Shown here: positions 27,988 to 36,556 of the stretch, one piece after another | Layout of the letters: every line of letters begins with the position of its first letter | How positions within the stretch are numbered: the first letter of the stretch is position 1 | NCBI GenBank assembly: GCA_045594425.1 | Contig: JAZNYK010000011.1 | Location: 1-64,000, forward strand | Source of the DNA: RGIG1681 sp045594425 | Lineage (GTDB): Bacteria; Bacillota; Clostridia; Christensenellales; UBA1242 | Direction of reading: 5' to 3' | DNA length: 64,000 bases | Notes under the pieces: model-generated | Told to the model about the DNA's origin: nothing | The model's input: the letters and a program-made list of their open reading frames with translations, nothing else | Database searches by the model: none | Made by a program: the position numbers and the translations under genes

Positions 27988-28815
27988 ATGAAAAACATGA
28001 GCAAAAATCAAAGATTAGACCTTCAAAAATTTGAAGCATTAATTTCACACATGAAGTTTTTGGAAATAAAGTATGGATTGAGTCTTGCAACAAGTTCAAA
28101 AGAGGATGAGGCTTTTCAATTGATTCCTTTATATTCATTCAACAAACTCAAACTTCGTGATGAATTATTTGAATATGCTGCAAGAATGAATGGTTATTGT
28201 GAACTTCCACAAATTGTTGATGACAAAGTGTATGCAAAAATGCCTGGTTATAAATACGTATTTTTTAAAGATGAAACAATTGGTAGTGAACTTTTTAGAG
28301 GGACCTCTAGTGCAGATTTTCATGCAAACCTTTTATGTGACAAAGAATATCATTTGGGCAGAGGTGACATGAGCAACGGCATTTTTGTTGCCATTGTTTT
28401 AGAAAAAGCAAAAACATATGCAGGCTCTGAAGAAAACCATGGTTTGGTTTTAAGACTAAAAGCCCCAGATATGAAAATTGCAGGATACACGTCCCTTTTA
28501 GTAAACTTAACAAAAATGCTTAAAGGTGAGGAATCTGCAAAACAAGCATTTGGTGAAAAATTTGATACTTTTCAAACCTTTTTAAAAACAACCGATAAAA
28601 CTGACTTGGAAAAATTTATTGGACTGATGCATGAAGACATGGGGCTATTTGCAATGTTTTTAGGATATGATGCAATCTATAACGAAACATATCCAGAAAT
28701 GGCAATTTTGAACCGTTCAAAAATAACTGTGTCACAAAGCGAATATGAACGAATTTGTGCTGCATCAAAAAAACACAAACACGGACGTGGTGAACTTGGT
28801 GCAACACTTGAATAA
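27988..28815 (+). CDS. ADP-ribosyltransferase-like fold protein, 275 aa
   Basis: Candidate member of the ART superfamily. Arg104 in LFRGTSS, then LGRGDMSNGIFVAI at 123-136 (strand and Ser/Thr-type region), then GYDAI (226-230) and ILNRSKITV (240-248) reproduce the order FRG / G-x-G-IY-A / GYDAI / LNRT seen in small bacterial and phage ART-like proteins. A clear catalytic Glu motif is not obvious, so activity is uncertain. No signal peptide. No ribosome binding site is present, and the -10 box ends 6 nt before the ATG. Single gene with a bidirectional terminator. It could modify a host protein, RNA or nucleotide. Confidence 0.5.
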   Translation: MKNMSKNQRLDLQKFEALISHMKFLEIKYGLSLATSSKEDEAFQLIPLYSFNKLKLRDELFEYAARMNGYCELPQIVDDKVYAKMPGYKYVFFKDETIGSELFRGTSSADFHANLLCDKEYHLGRGDMSNGIFVAIVLEKAKTYAGSEENHGLVLRLKAPDMKIAGYTSLLVNLTKMLKGEESAKQAFGEKFDTFQTFLKTTDKTDLEKFIGLMHEDMGLFAMFLGYDAIYNETYPEMAILNRSKITVSQSEYERICAASKKHKHGRGELGATLE

Positions 28816-28825
28816 ATAAAAGCAA

Positions 28826-28862
28826 TAAAAAAAGAGATGGCGACCACCATCTCTTTTTTATT
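28826..28862. terminator. Bidirectional terminator, 27988 and 28863 genes
   Basis: AAAGAGATGG, loop CGACCA-type turn, CCATCTCTTT with A and T tracts on either side. Confidence 0.87.
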
Positions 28863-29249
28863 TTATCTTTGATATCCTGCATTTTGCTGACTTGCTCTCA
28901 TTTGTTTATAAGCAGTCTCTAAACAATGCTTCATGCCTGCTGCCGCTTTTTGTAATTCTTCATCACAAGCAACTTTAAAAAGTTGTTCATCGGCAAAAAT
29001 GCTTCCGTGAAAATCGATTAAAAACTCTCTATCGTAAGCACCATTTCCAAGTTTAACACAGTCACCATTTGTGCTGTTGCCTAAAAATGCATGATATTTT
29101 GAACTTTGTGGGCTTTCTGGGTTAATGATTAACACTCTAACATTATCACTCATAAACTTGCTAGATTCAGCAATTCCAAACATTTCGGCACGTTCGCTTC
29201 TAACAAAACCATTTTTGCCTAAAAGTTTCATATAATCACTGTTTCCCAT
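28863..29249 (-). CDS. Hypothetical protein, 128 aa, possibly frameshifted
   Basis: Unrecognised soluble protein with an alpha/beta core (VRVLIINPES, EFLIDFHGS) and a helical, Gln-rich C-terminus. The start at 29249 has only a poor ribosome site. A much better one (GAGGTG) precedes an ATG at 29287 in another frame, which reads MNVREYVDKYF and then stops after 19 codons. Adding one T in the T6 tract (29253-29258), or a -1 slip at T TTT TTG, joins the two into one frame with 13 extra residues. So the gene is either frameshifted, recoded, or carries a sequence error. Its promoter lies at 29308-29337. Confidence 0.6.
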   Translation of the reverse strand: MGNSDYMKLLGKNGFVRSERAEMFGIAESSKFMSDNVRVLIINPESPQSSKYHAFLGNSTNGDCVKLGNGAYDREFLIDFHGSIFADEQLFKVACDEELQKAAAGMKHCLETAYKQMRASQQNAGYQR

Positions 29250-29307
29250 TCCAAAAAATATTTATCAACATATTCTCTAACGTTCATAAGTTCACCTCAC
29301 TAATTTA

Positions 29308-29337
29308 ATTATATCATGCATAGTTATAACAAGTCAA
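29308..29337 (-). promoter_or_regulatory. Promoter of 28863 gene
   Basis: On the minus strand TTGACT, 18 bases, TATAAT, 20 bases before the GAGGTG site that points to the start at 29287. Confidence 0.72.
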
Positions 29338-29343
29338 CACTCA

Positions 29344-30720
29344 TTATTTCATAAGTTGGCGTGCCATATAAACACCCATTGCACTGCTCATCATAAGTCC
29401 ACGGGTCCAACCACTCGCATCACCAAGACAATGCAAGTTTTTAACATTAGTGTTAAGATTTTCATCCATTTTAACTCTGTTGCTATAAAACTTAAGTTCA
29501 GGAGCATACAAAAGTGTTTCGTCACTCGCAAAACCAGGAACAACTTTGTCCATTTGCTCAATAAAGTTTAAAATACAAGTCATTGTTCTATAAGGAATTG
29601 CAGCAGTGATGTCACCCGCAACAGCATCAACAAGGGTTGGTTTTAAATTGGTTTGAGAAAGTTCTTTTTCCCAAGTTCTTTTGCCCGCTTTGATATCGCC
29701 AAGTCTTTGAACCAAGATATGGTCATTGCCAAGCATATTAACCATTTCACCCACTTTTTTAGCGTAAGCAATAGGGTCATCAAATGGATATGTGAATTTA
29801 TGTGAACACAAGATTGCAAGGTTTGTGTTGTCTGATTTTAAGTCCTTAAAACTATGACCATTTACAACCGCAAGGTCATTATCATAATTTTCTTGAGCAA
29901 CAAATCCGCCTGGATTTTGACAGAATGTTCTAACTTTATTGCAGAAAGGCTTTGGATAACCAATAAGTTTAGACTCATAAAGTGCTCTGTTAACCTTTTC
30001 CATAACTTCATTTCTAACTTCAACACGAACACCAATGTCAACAACACCGGCTTCCCTGCCAATGCCATGTGCACGGCACATATCATCAAGCCAATCGGCA
30101 CCTTTTCTTCCAGTAGCAACAACTACCACGTCTGCAATCATTTCCTTGCCTGCAACAACTGCACCTTTACATTCTCCATTTTCAATAATAATGTCTGAGC
30201 AAGTTGTGTCTGGAATAATTTTTACGCCGTTTTTAAGCAAGTATTGTTCAATGTCATAATATAGTTGGTGTGCTTTTTCTGTTCCCAAATGACGAATCGG
30301 ACAATCAACAAGTTTTAAGCCTGCAATTGTGGCGCTCTTTCTGATTTCTCTAATTTCATCAGTTTGTTCAGCACCTTCAACGTGCGTATCTGCACCAAAT
30401 TCAAGGTAAATCTTATCGGTATAATCAATATATTCTTGAGCAAGTCTTTCACCAATTAAACTTGGGAAATCTCCGCCAACTTCATGATGAAGTGAAAGTT
30501 TTCCGTCAGAAAACGCACCAGCACCACTAAAACCAGATGTGATGTTGCAATAAGGCTTGCAATGCACACATTCTTTGGTTTTTGATTTTGGACAAGCACG
30601 TTTTTCAATCAAATGTCCTTGTTCAATAATTGTGATGTCGTCTTTTGAACCAAGTTTTAAAAGTTCAAGTGCTGTGAAAATACCTGCTGGACCAGCACCA
30701 ATAATTAAAATTTTTCTCAT
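29344..30720 (-). CDS. FAD-dependent dehydrogenase, COG2509 type
   Basis: Flavoprotein of 458 residues. The FAD-binding GAGPAG is at residues 7-12. A second nucleotide-type motif occurs in VVVATGRKGADW. The C-terminal LGDASGWTRGLMMSSAMG is the conserved FAD-contacting end. The Cys-rich CPKSKTKECVHCKPYC near residue 50 and SGFSGAGAFSDGKL are characteristic of this uncharacterised COG2509 group. The substrate is unknown. The start at 30720 has AAGGAG upstream. The longer frame enters the tsaD intergenic gap. Last gene of the prfB-TM2-tsaD operon. Confidence 0.85.
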   Translation of the reverse strand: MRKILIIGAGPAGIFTALELLKLGSKDDITIIEQGHLIEKRACPKSKTKECVHCKPYCNITSGFSGAGAFSDGKLSLHHEVGGDFPSLIGERLAQEYIDYTDKIYLEFGADTHVEGAEQTDEIREIRKSATIAGLKLVDCPIRHLGTEKAHQLYYDIEQYLLKNGVKIIPDTTCSDIIIENGECKGAVVAGKEMIADVVVVATGRKGADWLDDMCRAHGIGREAGVVDIGVRVEVRNEVMEKVNRALYESKLIGYPKPFCNKVRTFCQNPGGFVAQENYDNDLAVVNGHSFKDLKSDNTNLAILCSHKFTYPFDDPIAYAKKVGEMVNMLGNDHILVQRLGDIKAGKRTWEKELSQTNLKPTLVDAVAGDITAAIPYRTMTCILNFIEQMDKVVPGFASDETLLYAPELKFYSNRVKMDENLNTNVKNLHCLGDASGWTRGLMMSSAMGVYMARQLMK

Positions 30721-30736
30721 ATATTTCTCCTTAAAT

Positions 30737-31759
30737 TTAAAGTGCAATATTGCTTGTTGGAACAAGAGTTTTTGGGTCTACAATAGACTTGCCATTTATA
30801 TAGTTGTAATAACCTGCAGAGGCAATCATTGCGGCGTTGTCAGTGCAAAGTTTGATTGGTGGATAATATACCTTTGCGCCAATTTTTTGTGCTTCTTCAT
30901 CCATTTTTTCACGCAAGCACTCATTTGCAGAAACGCCCCCCGCAAGAGCAATTTTATCGTATCCAAATTTTTTTAGTGCAAACATTGATTTTGCAACAAC
31001 TTGCGAAACGGCTTCATCTTGAAAACTTGCGCAAATGTCTGGAACTGAAATTTGATTTCCTCTTTGTTTTTCATTGTGAATATAGTTGATGACGGCTGTT
31101 TTTAAACCGCTGTATGAAAAGTTAAAGTCTTTAATTTTATCTTTTAACATATTTGTAAATTTAATTGATGGAGTGCCAAGTTTTGCTTGTTTTTGAACAT
31201 TTGGTCCACCTGGATATTCAAGCCCACATTCTCTTGCAACTTTGTCAAATGCTTCACCAATCGCATCATCGGTGGTTGTTCCAATAAGTTTGCGTTCAAC
31301 ATAAGATGCCATTTCAACAAGGGCGGTGTGTCCACCTGAAACAATCAAGCAAGCAAATGGTGGTTCAAGGACAGCATGAGCAATATAGTTTGCCGCAATA
31401 TGACCTTCGATATGATTGACAGCAATAAGTGGTTTTCCTGTAACATAAGCAAGTGCTTTTGCAAAGTTCACACCGACAATCAAGGCGCCAAGAAGTCCCG
31501 CACCATAAGTTACTGCAATGGCATCAATATCTTCAATTGTAACACCCGCTCTTTCAAGTGCTTCTTTGTAAACACCATCTATGTTCATAACATGATTTCT
31601 TGAAGCAATTTCAGGCACAACCCCGCCATAAAGTTTATGGATATCAATTTGTGTGTTTGTGACCATAGAAAGAACTTCTCTGCCGTTTTTTACAACCGCA
31701 ATAGAAGTTTCATCACAACTAGATTCAATGCCCAAAATCAAAATGTCTTTTTTGTTCAT
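30737..31759 (-). CDS. tsaD: tRNA N6-threonylcarbamoyladenosine transferase TsaD
   Basis: Transfers threonylcarbamoyl to A37 of ANN-decoding tRNAs, with TsaB, TsaE and TsaC elsewhere. 340 residues, typical. The ATP-binding GIESSCDETS is at the N-terminus. The metal-binding His pair in NHIEGHIAANY is near residue 110, and the phosphate loop SGGHTALV follows. AAxGGVSANE-type residues near 265 complete the ASKHA fold. Start and upstream stop overlap as TAATG, so translation is coupled to the TM2 gene. Confidence 0.97.
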   Translation of the reverse strand: MNKKDILILGIESSCDETSIAVVKNGREVLSMVTNTQIDIHKLYGGVVPEIASRNHVMNIDGVYKEALERAGVTIEDIDAIAVTYGAGLLGALIVGVNFAKALAYVTGKPLIAVNHIEGHIAANYIAHAVLEPPFACLIVSGGHTALVEMASYVERKLIGTTTDDAIGEAFDKVARECGLEYPGGPNVQKQAKLGTPSIKFTNMLKDKIKDFNFSYSGLKTAVINYIHNEKQRGNQISVPDICASFQDEAVSQVVAKSMFALKKFGYDKIALAGGVSANECLREKMDEEAQKIGAKVYYPPIKLCTDNAAMIASAGYYNYINGKSIVDPKTLVPTSNIAL

Positions 31760-32166
31760 TATCTTCTATATCTCCTGTCATCACTTCCTAATCTGGTGGC
31801 ACATTTAATAATGTCACCAAGCCAACCAAGCCCAAACAAACCGCCAGTGAACAAATATATCAAGCCTGTGATGATTTTACCTTTCATAAATCTATGAACG
31901 CCCATTTGACCCAAAACTATTGTCACAACAAGTTCAATTGCTGTGCTTCTGTGTTTGCGTTCATCTCTTGCCGCAATTTCTTCTCTTAACTCATCAATTT
32001 GTTGTTCAAGGGCTTGTTGATTTGCTTCAAGTTCTTCAGTGTTATTTTCTTCTTTCAAATAAACTTCTTCTTTGTAGCCACAATAAACACATTTATAAAT
32101 GTGTTCATTTTCTTTTTCATATTTTCTTGAACCACAATTTTTACACTTAAACTTATAAACTTTCAT
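31759..32166 (-). CDS. Zinc-ribbon and TM2 domain membrane protein, 135 aa
   Basis: Residues 7-31 form a zinc ribbon (CKNC and CVYC). A coiled coil rich in Gln and Glu spans 42-70. Residues 78-122 form a TM2 domain: hydrophobic helix, the turn GQMGVHRFMKGK, second helix with GGLFGLGWLGDI. The C-terminus is short and basic. Role unknown; TM2 proteins may sense or organise membrane. It overlaps the end of prfB by 14 nt and touches tsaD, so it is translationally coupled to both. A longer zinc-ribbon/TM2 paralogue-like gene sits beside mnmA at 11129. Confidence 0.82.
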   Translation of the reverse strand: MKVYKFKCKNCGSRKYEKENEHIYKCVYCGYKEEVYLKEENNTEELEANQQALEQQIDELREEIAARDERKHRSTAIELVVTIVLGQMGVHRFMKGKIITGLIYLFTGGLFGLGWLGDIIKCATRLGSDDRRYRR

Positions 32167-33263
32167 TTACTTTTTCCTTATCTTGTTTTAATTTTTCAAC
32201 AATAAATCTCTTTATATCGCCATCAAGAACCCCAGTTGTATCACCCGTTTCACAATCGGTTCGATGGTCTTTAACCATGTTATATGGGCAAAGAACATAA
32301 GACCTAATTTGACTGCCCCATTCAATTTTGCGTTGAAGACCAAGTTGTTTTAGTCGTTCTTCTTCCTTTTCTTTTTCCGCTTTTTCAGCAAGTTTTGAAT
32401 AAAGCATTTTCATTGCAAATTCACGGTTTTGTGTTTGACTGCGCTCGTTCTGGCACGCAACAACAATGCCTGTTGGAATGTGTGTAATTCTGACCGCAGA
32501 TTCGGTTTTGTTGATATGCTGACCACCTGCACCACCACTTCTGTAAGTGTCAATTTTTATTTCATCAGGTTTGACGACAATACTTGTTGTGTCTTCAATA
32601 ATAGGTGAAACTTCAACACTTGCAAATGATGTGTGCCTGCGTTTGTTTGCATCAAATGGTGAAATTCTGACCAGTCTGTGGACACCTCTTTCACATTTCA
32701 AGTTTCCATAAGCATGGGAACCTTCAATCAAAAGGGTGACACTTTTATAACCCGCTCCGTCACCATATAAATAGTCAACCATTTTGCATTCAAGCCCTGA
32801 CTTTTCTGCAAATCTTGTATACATTCTGCAAAGCATATCAGTCCAGTCTTGTGCTTCTTCGCCACCAGCACCTGCGTGCAGAACCAAAAGTGCGCCAGCG
32901 TTGTCATTTTCTTCAGAATATAATGTTTCTTCATACAAACTTTCAATGTCTGACTTGGCTTTTTTAAACTCTGTTTCAAAATCTTTCCAATCATCATCAG
33001 AGCCTTCCATCGAAAGCATTTCATAAAGAACCTTTAAATCAGCCAGTTGTTTTTCAGTTGAATCAATTTTTTCAATCACCTGCAACACTGATTTTTTTTC
33101 AACACCAATCTTTTTCATTTTTGACAAATCACTATAAAGATTTGGGTCTTGTTCTTCTGCTTCAAGATTAAGCAATTTCTTTTTTAAGCCATCGGCGTCA
33201 AAGACAGTGCACTGTTTGCTTTTGCATTTCACTCAAATTTTTAAGTTCTTCAAAATTAAACAT
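32153..33263 (-). CDS. prfB: Peptide chain release factor 2, programmed +1 frameshift
   Basis: Terminates translation at UGA and UAA. Assembled from a 21-codon first frame starting at 33263 (AAGGAG upstream) that hits TGA at 33198-33200, then a +1 shift at CTT TGA C into the main frame, giving about 369 residues. The SPF recognition motif (RISPFDANKR) and the catalytic GGQ in SGGAGGQHIN are present. The usual AGGGGG-like internal Shine-Dalgarno before the shift site is missing; instead the sequence reads GTGCACTGT. First gene of the operon with TM2, tsaD and the COG2509 gene. An alternative unshifted start near 33232 would lack a ribosome site. Confidence 0.94.
33198..33204 (-). other. RF2 programmed frameshift site CTTTGAC
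   Basis: On the minus strand CTT TGA C: Leu codon followed by the RF2 stop UGA and C, the conserved shift site. Low RF2 allows a +1 slip to read GAC and continue. Confidence 0.92.
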
Positions 33264-33283
33264 ATAATCTCCTTACCAAAATT

Positions 33284-33312
33284 ATTATATTATTAAGCCG
33301 AAAAAAAATCAA
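33284..33312 (-). promoter_or_regulatory. prfB operon promoter
   Basis: On the minus strand TTGATT, 17 bases, TATAAT, 20 bases before the prfB start at 33263. Confidence 0.75.
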
Positions 33313-33324
33313 TCACAAAACACA

Positions 33325-33352
33325 CAAAAAAACAGGTGATTTCTCACCTGTT
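33325..33352 (-). terminator. Terminator after 562-aa gene
   Basis: On the minus strand ACAGGTGA, loop, TCACCTGT followed by seven T. Confidence 0.88.
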
Positions 33353-33359
33353 AGTAATC

Positions 33360-35048
33360 TTATGCAAATTTGTAACCAATAATTGTTTTATCTCCAAAAA
33401 TATATCTAACCGTGTGGTCGTCAATATCTTCAACCTCACATTCAATGCTTGGATACATGATTTTTGACTCTTCAACAACAACTTCTGCTTCAGGAACTTC
33501 TTCTTCAAAAGTTTGAATGCCTTTTAATTCACTTGCAATTTGCTTGATAGCAGATGAATCACTATTGCCAAGACCAATGCTGTTTTCAAGTAATTTGATT
33601 TTCATGAAGATATATGTTGGAATTTTTTCATTTTCAAGCCTAATATCTTCAGTTACTTTTACCCCACCAACAATCTTTTTGTCGTAGAACAAGTTGTTGT
33701 ATTCTTTAACTGTGTTGTAATCAAAGAAATGGTCAATGTAGTCAACTTTGATATTTTTCAAAAGTTCAGCATTTGTTCCACCTTTAAGTTCAAATGTTTG
33801 CAATTCTTTTGCATATTTAGTGTTTAAAAACTTATCAAGTGAACTAGCAACAAACAAATCATTGTTTGATTTTAAATAAGCAATTTCTTCTTTTGCAACA
33901 GACCTAATATCTATTCCAAAAGGATTAACCGCTGCATCGTTAATATGAAGCGCCCAATCGTGAGTTTTTTCAGAATTTTCAACAAACTTTTTCAAGAATG
34001 TAAATCTAACTTCGTTGTTGTAATAAAGCCAATCTTTTTCTTGAATGTCTTTATAAATTCTCACAAATTCTGCTTTTGCAGACTCAACAGGAACAAGGCT
34101 GTTTAAATCAGCAATAACTTCAACAATATCTTGTTGTTGAGATTTAAACAATCTGTTAACATCATGCGCGATGTTATAAGATTTAAAGTTATATTCATTT
34201 GCTTTTTCCAAAAGTTTTTCAAAAGGAATTTTTGTTGTATATGCTGAAAAACTATCTGAAATAGAATGAAGATATTCATATTTTTCGCTAATGATTCGGT
34301 TTGATTTGTTTTTAACATCTCTTAAAGAATCAAATGCTGTGTCTTTTTCTTTTTTAATACCCTGAAGCACATAAGCCATGTCACTTGCAGAAACTTCAGT
34401 TCGTTTTGAAATGGTGTTAAAAATTATTGCAAAAACTACAGTTGCCACAGCAACGATGCCAGACGCAATTATTGCGGTTTTTAGTTCAAACTTTCCCATA
34501 AAATAGAATGTGAACGGAAACATTGCAGCAACAATACCAACAATCATTATTGTTACAGCAAGTGCATTATAAACTCTTGCTAAAATTAATTTTTTTGCAT
34601 AAACACTTGAGTTTTTATCATATTTCTTTTTCTTATCTTCAAATGTGCCTTGAAATGTGTTAATTTCTTCTCTAGAGTCTTTCACGATAGAAAAACTTGC
34701 TTTTTTGTATTCATTAAACTCATTTTCTAGTGCTTTTCTGTCAACAGTTTTTTTGTCTTCAGTGTAGCCTGCAATGGTGTAATAAATAACTCTTAAATAA
34801 TCAAGAGAAAGCCTTAATGTTTCAAAACCAAGTTCAGAAGCATAAAGTTTCATGAATAAGCAAATGCCTTCAAGATTATACTTTCCATTTTTATCCACAC
34901 AAAAACTCGGAATATTTTTCTTGTCTTCCGCCATTAACTTTTCATAAGTGTCAAAAAATGCAAACAAATCTTTATAAAACACTGCATTTTTTACAAATCT
35001 TGAATTTACCATAACTTTGCAGTCATCTGCGCTTATCAATGAAAACAT
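33360..35048 (-). CDS. Hypothetical membrane protein, 562 aa
   Basis: Unrecognised protein with two adjacent transmembrane helices (about residues 165-195 and 200-220, VYNALAVTIMIVGIVAAMF and the following Ile/Val-rich stretch). The N-terminal 155 residues are helical and the C-terminal 330 residues are helical and charged. The hairpin topology would put both large parts on the same, probably cytoplasmic, side. GAGGTGG ribosome site. Monocistronic, with its own terminator. No enzymatic motif seen. Confidence 0.75.
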   Translation of the reverse strand: MFSLISADDCKVMVNSRFVKNAVFYKDLFAFFDTYEKLMAEDKKNIPSFCVDKNGKYNLEGICLFMKLYASELGFETLRLSLDYLRVIYYTIAGYTEDKKTVDRKALENEFNEYKKASFSIVKDSREEINTFQGTFEDKKKKYDKNSSVYAKKLILARVYNALAVTIMIVGIVAAMFPFTFYFMGKFELKTAIIASGIVAVATVVFAIIFNTISKRTEVSASDMAYVLQGIKKEKDTAFDSLRDVKNKSNRIISEKYEYLHSISDSFSAYTTKIPFEKLLEKANEYNFKSYNIAHDVNRLFKSQQQDIVEVIADLNSLVPVESAKAEFVRIYKDIQEKDWLYYNNEVRFTFLKKFVENSEKTHDWALHINDAAVNPFGIDIRSVAKEEIAYLKSNNDLFVASSLDKFLNTKYAKELQTFELKGGTNAELLKNIKVDYIDHFFDYNTVKEYNNLFYDKKIVGGVKVTEDIRLENEKIPTYIFMKIKLLENSIGLGNSDSSAIKQIASELKGIQTFEEEVPEAEVVVEESKIMYPSIECEVEDIDDHTVRYIFGDKTIIGYKFA

Positions 35049-35217
35049 ATTTCCACCTCTAAAAATAGTTTAACATAATTTGACAAATTACCCAAACAAA
35101 TTAAAGGCTTATAACAAAATTCAATATGATTTTTTTTGATTAAAAAAATATTTTTTGTTTATTTTATTTCAATTTTCTACACATAAAAATCAACTAAACA
35201 GAGTAAAATTTAAGTAT

Positions 35218-35255
35218 AAAAAAATTCAGGACAGTTTTCACTGCCCTGAAAAAAA
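35218..35255 (-). terminator. Orphan minus-strand terminator
   Basis: On the minus strand TTCAGGGCAG, loop, CTGTCCTGAA followed by seven T. No annotated gene ends here, so it marks the end of an unassigned minus-strand transcript from the 35256-35480 region. The rest of 35049-35544 is AT-rich and holds no convincing gene. A TATAAT at 35360-35365 (minus strand) could start a transcript of roughly 140 nt. Confidence 0.7.
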
Positions 35256-35509
35256 CGAACTTATCTTTTGTGTATCAAAAATTTATCTTTAGTAAACTTT
35301 TTCTTTAGTTTAACACAATTTCTTTTGTGCCTTAAGCATTTCTTCTTTTGTATAAATCAATTATACAATCAAAATTTTTAAAATGAAAGTATTTTGTCAA
35401 AACTTGTCAAAATAAACTTTTTTTCGTGGTGTTTCGACATTTTTCGGCAAGCAGTAGACAATAATTTATATTAAAGTTTTGCAATTAAAAATTTTGCATA
35501 TCAAATTTC

Positions 35510-35538
35510 TTGAAAAAAAGTTTCAAGTTGTTTACAAT
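35510..35538 (+). promoter_or_regulatory. acpS promoter, leaderless spacing
   Basis: TTGAAA, 17 bases, TACAAT ending six bases before the acpS ATG. Places the transcription start at the start codon. Confidence 0.72.
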
Positions 35539-35544
35539 AAAAAC

Positions 35545-35892
35545 ATGGAAATAGGAATTGATATTGAACAAAACGAGCGTTTTAAACACGTGACTAATAA
35601 ATTTATTGAAAGGGCTTTCACAAAAAATGAAATTGCTTACGCAAACAGATTCACCAACAAACATGAACAATTCTGTTCGCTTTGGTGCGTAAAAGAAGCC
35701 ACTGTTAAGGCTTTTTCAAACCTCAAAATACCATTTCAAGAAATTGAAGTTTCAAGCACACCAGAAGGCAGACCTTTTATTGTGAAAAATTTAACAATAA
35801 AAGAAAATTTAGAAAAACTTGGTTTTTCTGAAATAAAAGTTTCACTTTCACACTCAAAAGATTATTCAACCGCTGTAGTTTTAATTTATTAA
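35545..35892 (+). CDS. acpS: Holo-[acyl-carrier-protein] synthase
   Basis: Transfers 4'-phosphopantetheine from CoA to apo-ACP, activating fatty acid synthesis. 115 residues, usual length. The metal-binding Asp is in IGIDIEQ at residue 6. The second signature WCVKEATVKAF near residue 53 carries the catalytic Glu and Lys. A C-terminal SHSKDYSTAVV strand closes the fold. The start at 35545 has no ribosome site, and the -10 box ends 6 nt before the ATG, so it may be translated from a leaderless mRNA. The longer upstream frame covers the promoter. Confidence 0.92.
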   Translation: MEIGIDIEQNERFKHVTNKFIERAFTKNEIAYANRFTNKHEQFCSLWCVKEATVKAFSNLKIPFQEIEVSSTPEGRPFIVKNLTIKENLEKLGFSEIKVSLSHSKDYSTAVVLIY

Positions 35893-35893
35893 T

Positions 35894-35925
35894 AAAAAAA
35901 CGCCCTGCTTTTGCAGGGCTTTTTA
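35894..35925. terminator. Bidirectional terminator, acpS and rdgB
   Basis: GCCCTGC, TTTT loop, GCAGGGC with T tract on the right and A7 on the left. Serves both convergent genes. Confidence 0.9.
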
Positions 35926-35929
35926 TTTG

Positions 35930-36556
35930 TTATTTATTAAATTTTAATGTTCTGTCAAAGTTTGGGTTTTTTGTTGATTCTAACCAATTAACCAAACTAG
36001 CAACAGCCCTGCCTCTGTGTGAAACTGAATCTTTTTCGGCTTCAGTTGCTTCACCAAAAGTCTTCTTTAAGTCGGCTGAATAAAACAAGCAATCATAACC
36101 AAATGATTCATCACCAATTTTTTCAGTTGTGATTTCACCATAAGTTCTGCCAACAAACATTTTTATTTGATTTTTTGCAACATAGCAGATTGCACATTCA
36201 AAGTGTGCGGTTCTATCCATTCTGCCTTCCAAATTCTTTAAAAGTTTTTGTCTGTTTGCTTCATCATTATGGTCACCAGCATATCTTGCTGAATTAACGC
36301 CTGGTTCACCATTTAATGCACTTACAAACAAACCAGAATCATCCGCAATAATTGGATAATCAATGCTTTTTTCTTCACAAAATTCTTTGATTGCAAGGGC
36401 TTTGATTTTTGCATTTTCTGTTGAAGTTGTGCCAGTTTCTTCAACATCACCAACAAAACCGATGTCATCTAAAGACAAAATATCATAGCCTTTTAACATT
36501 GTTTTTAGTTCTGTGATTTTGTGCTTATTTTTTGTTGCTAGAATTAACTTTTTCAT
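35930..36556 (-). CDS. rdgB: XTP/dITP pyrophosphatase
   Basis: House-cleaning enzyme hydrolysing non-canonical purine triphosphates such as dITP and XTP. The N-terminal LATKNKHKITELK is the family start. ADDSGLFVSALNGEPG near residue 70 and the SFGYDCLFY segment near 150 are conserved substrate-binding parts. SHRGRAVASL ends the active region. 208 residues, normal. AGGAG ribosome site inside the end of the PAP2 gene, with which it overlaps by 32 nt, so the two are co-translated. Confidence 0.95.
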   Translation of the reverse strand: MKKLILATKNKHKITELKTMLKGYDILSLDDIGFVGDVEETGTTSTENAKIKALAIKEFCEEKSIDYPIIADDSGLFVSALNGEPGVNSARYAGDHNDEANRQKLLKNLEGRMDRTAHFECAICYVAKNQIKMFVGRTYGEITTEKIGDESFGYDCLFYSADLKKTFGEATEAEKDSVSHRGRAVASLVNWLESTKNPNFDRTLKFNK

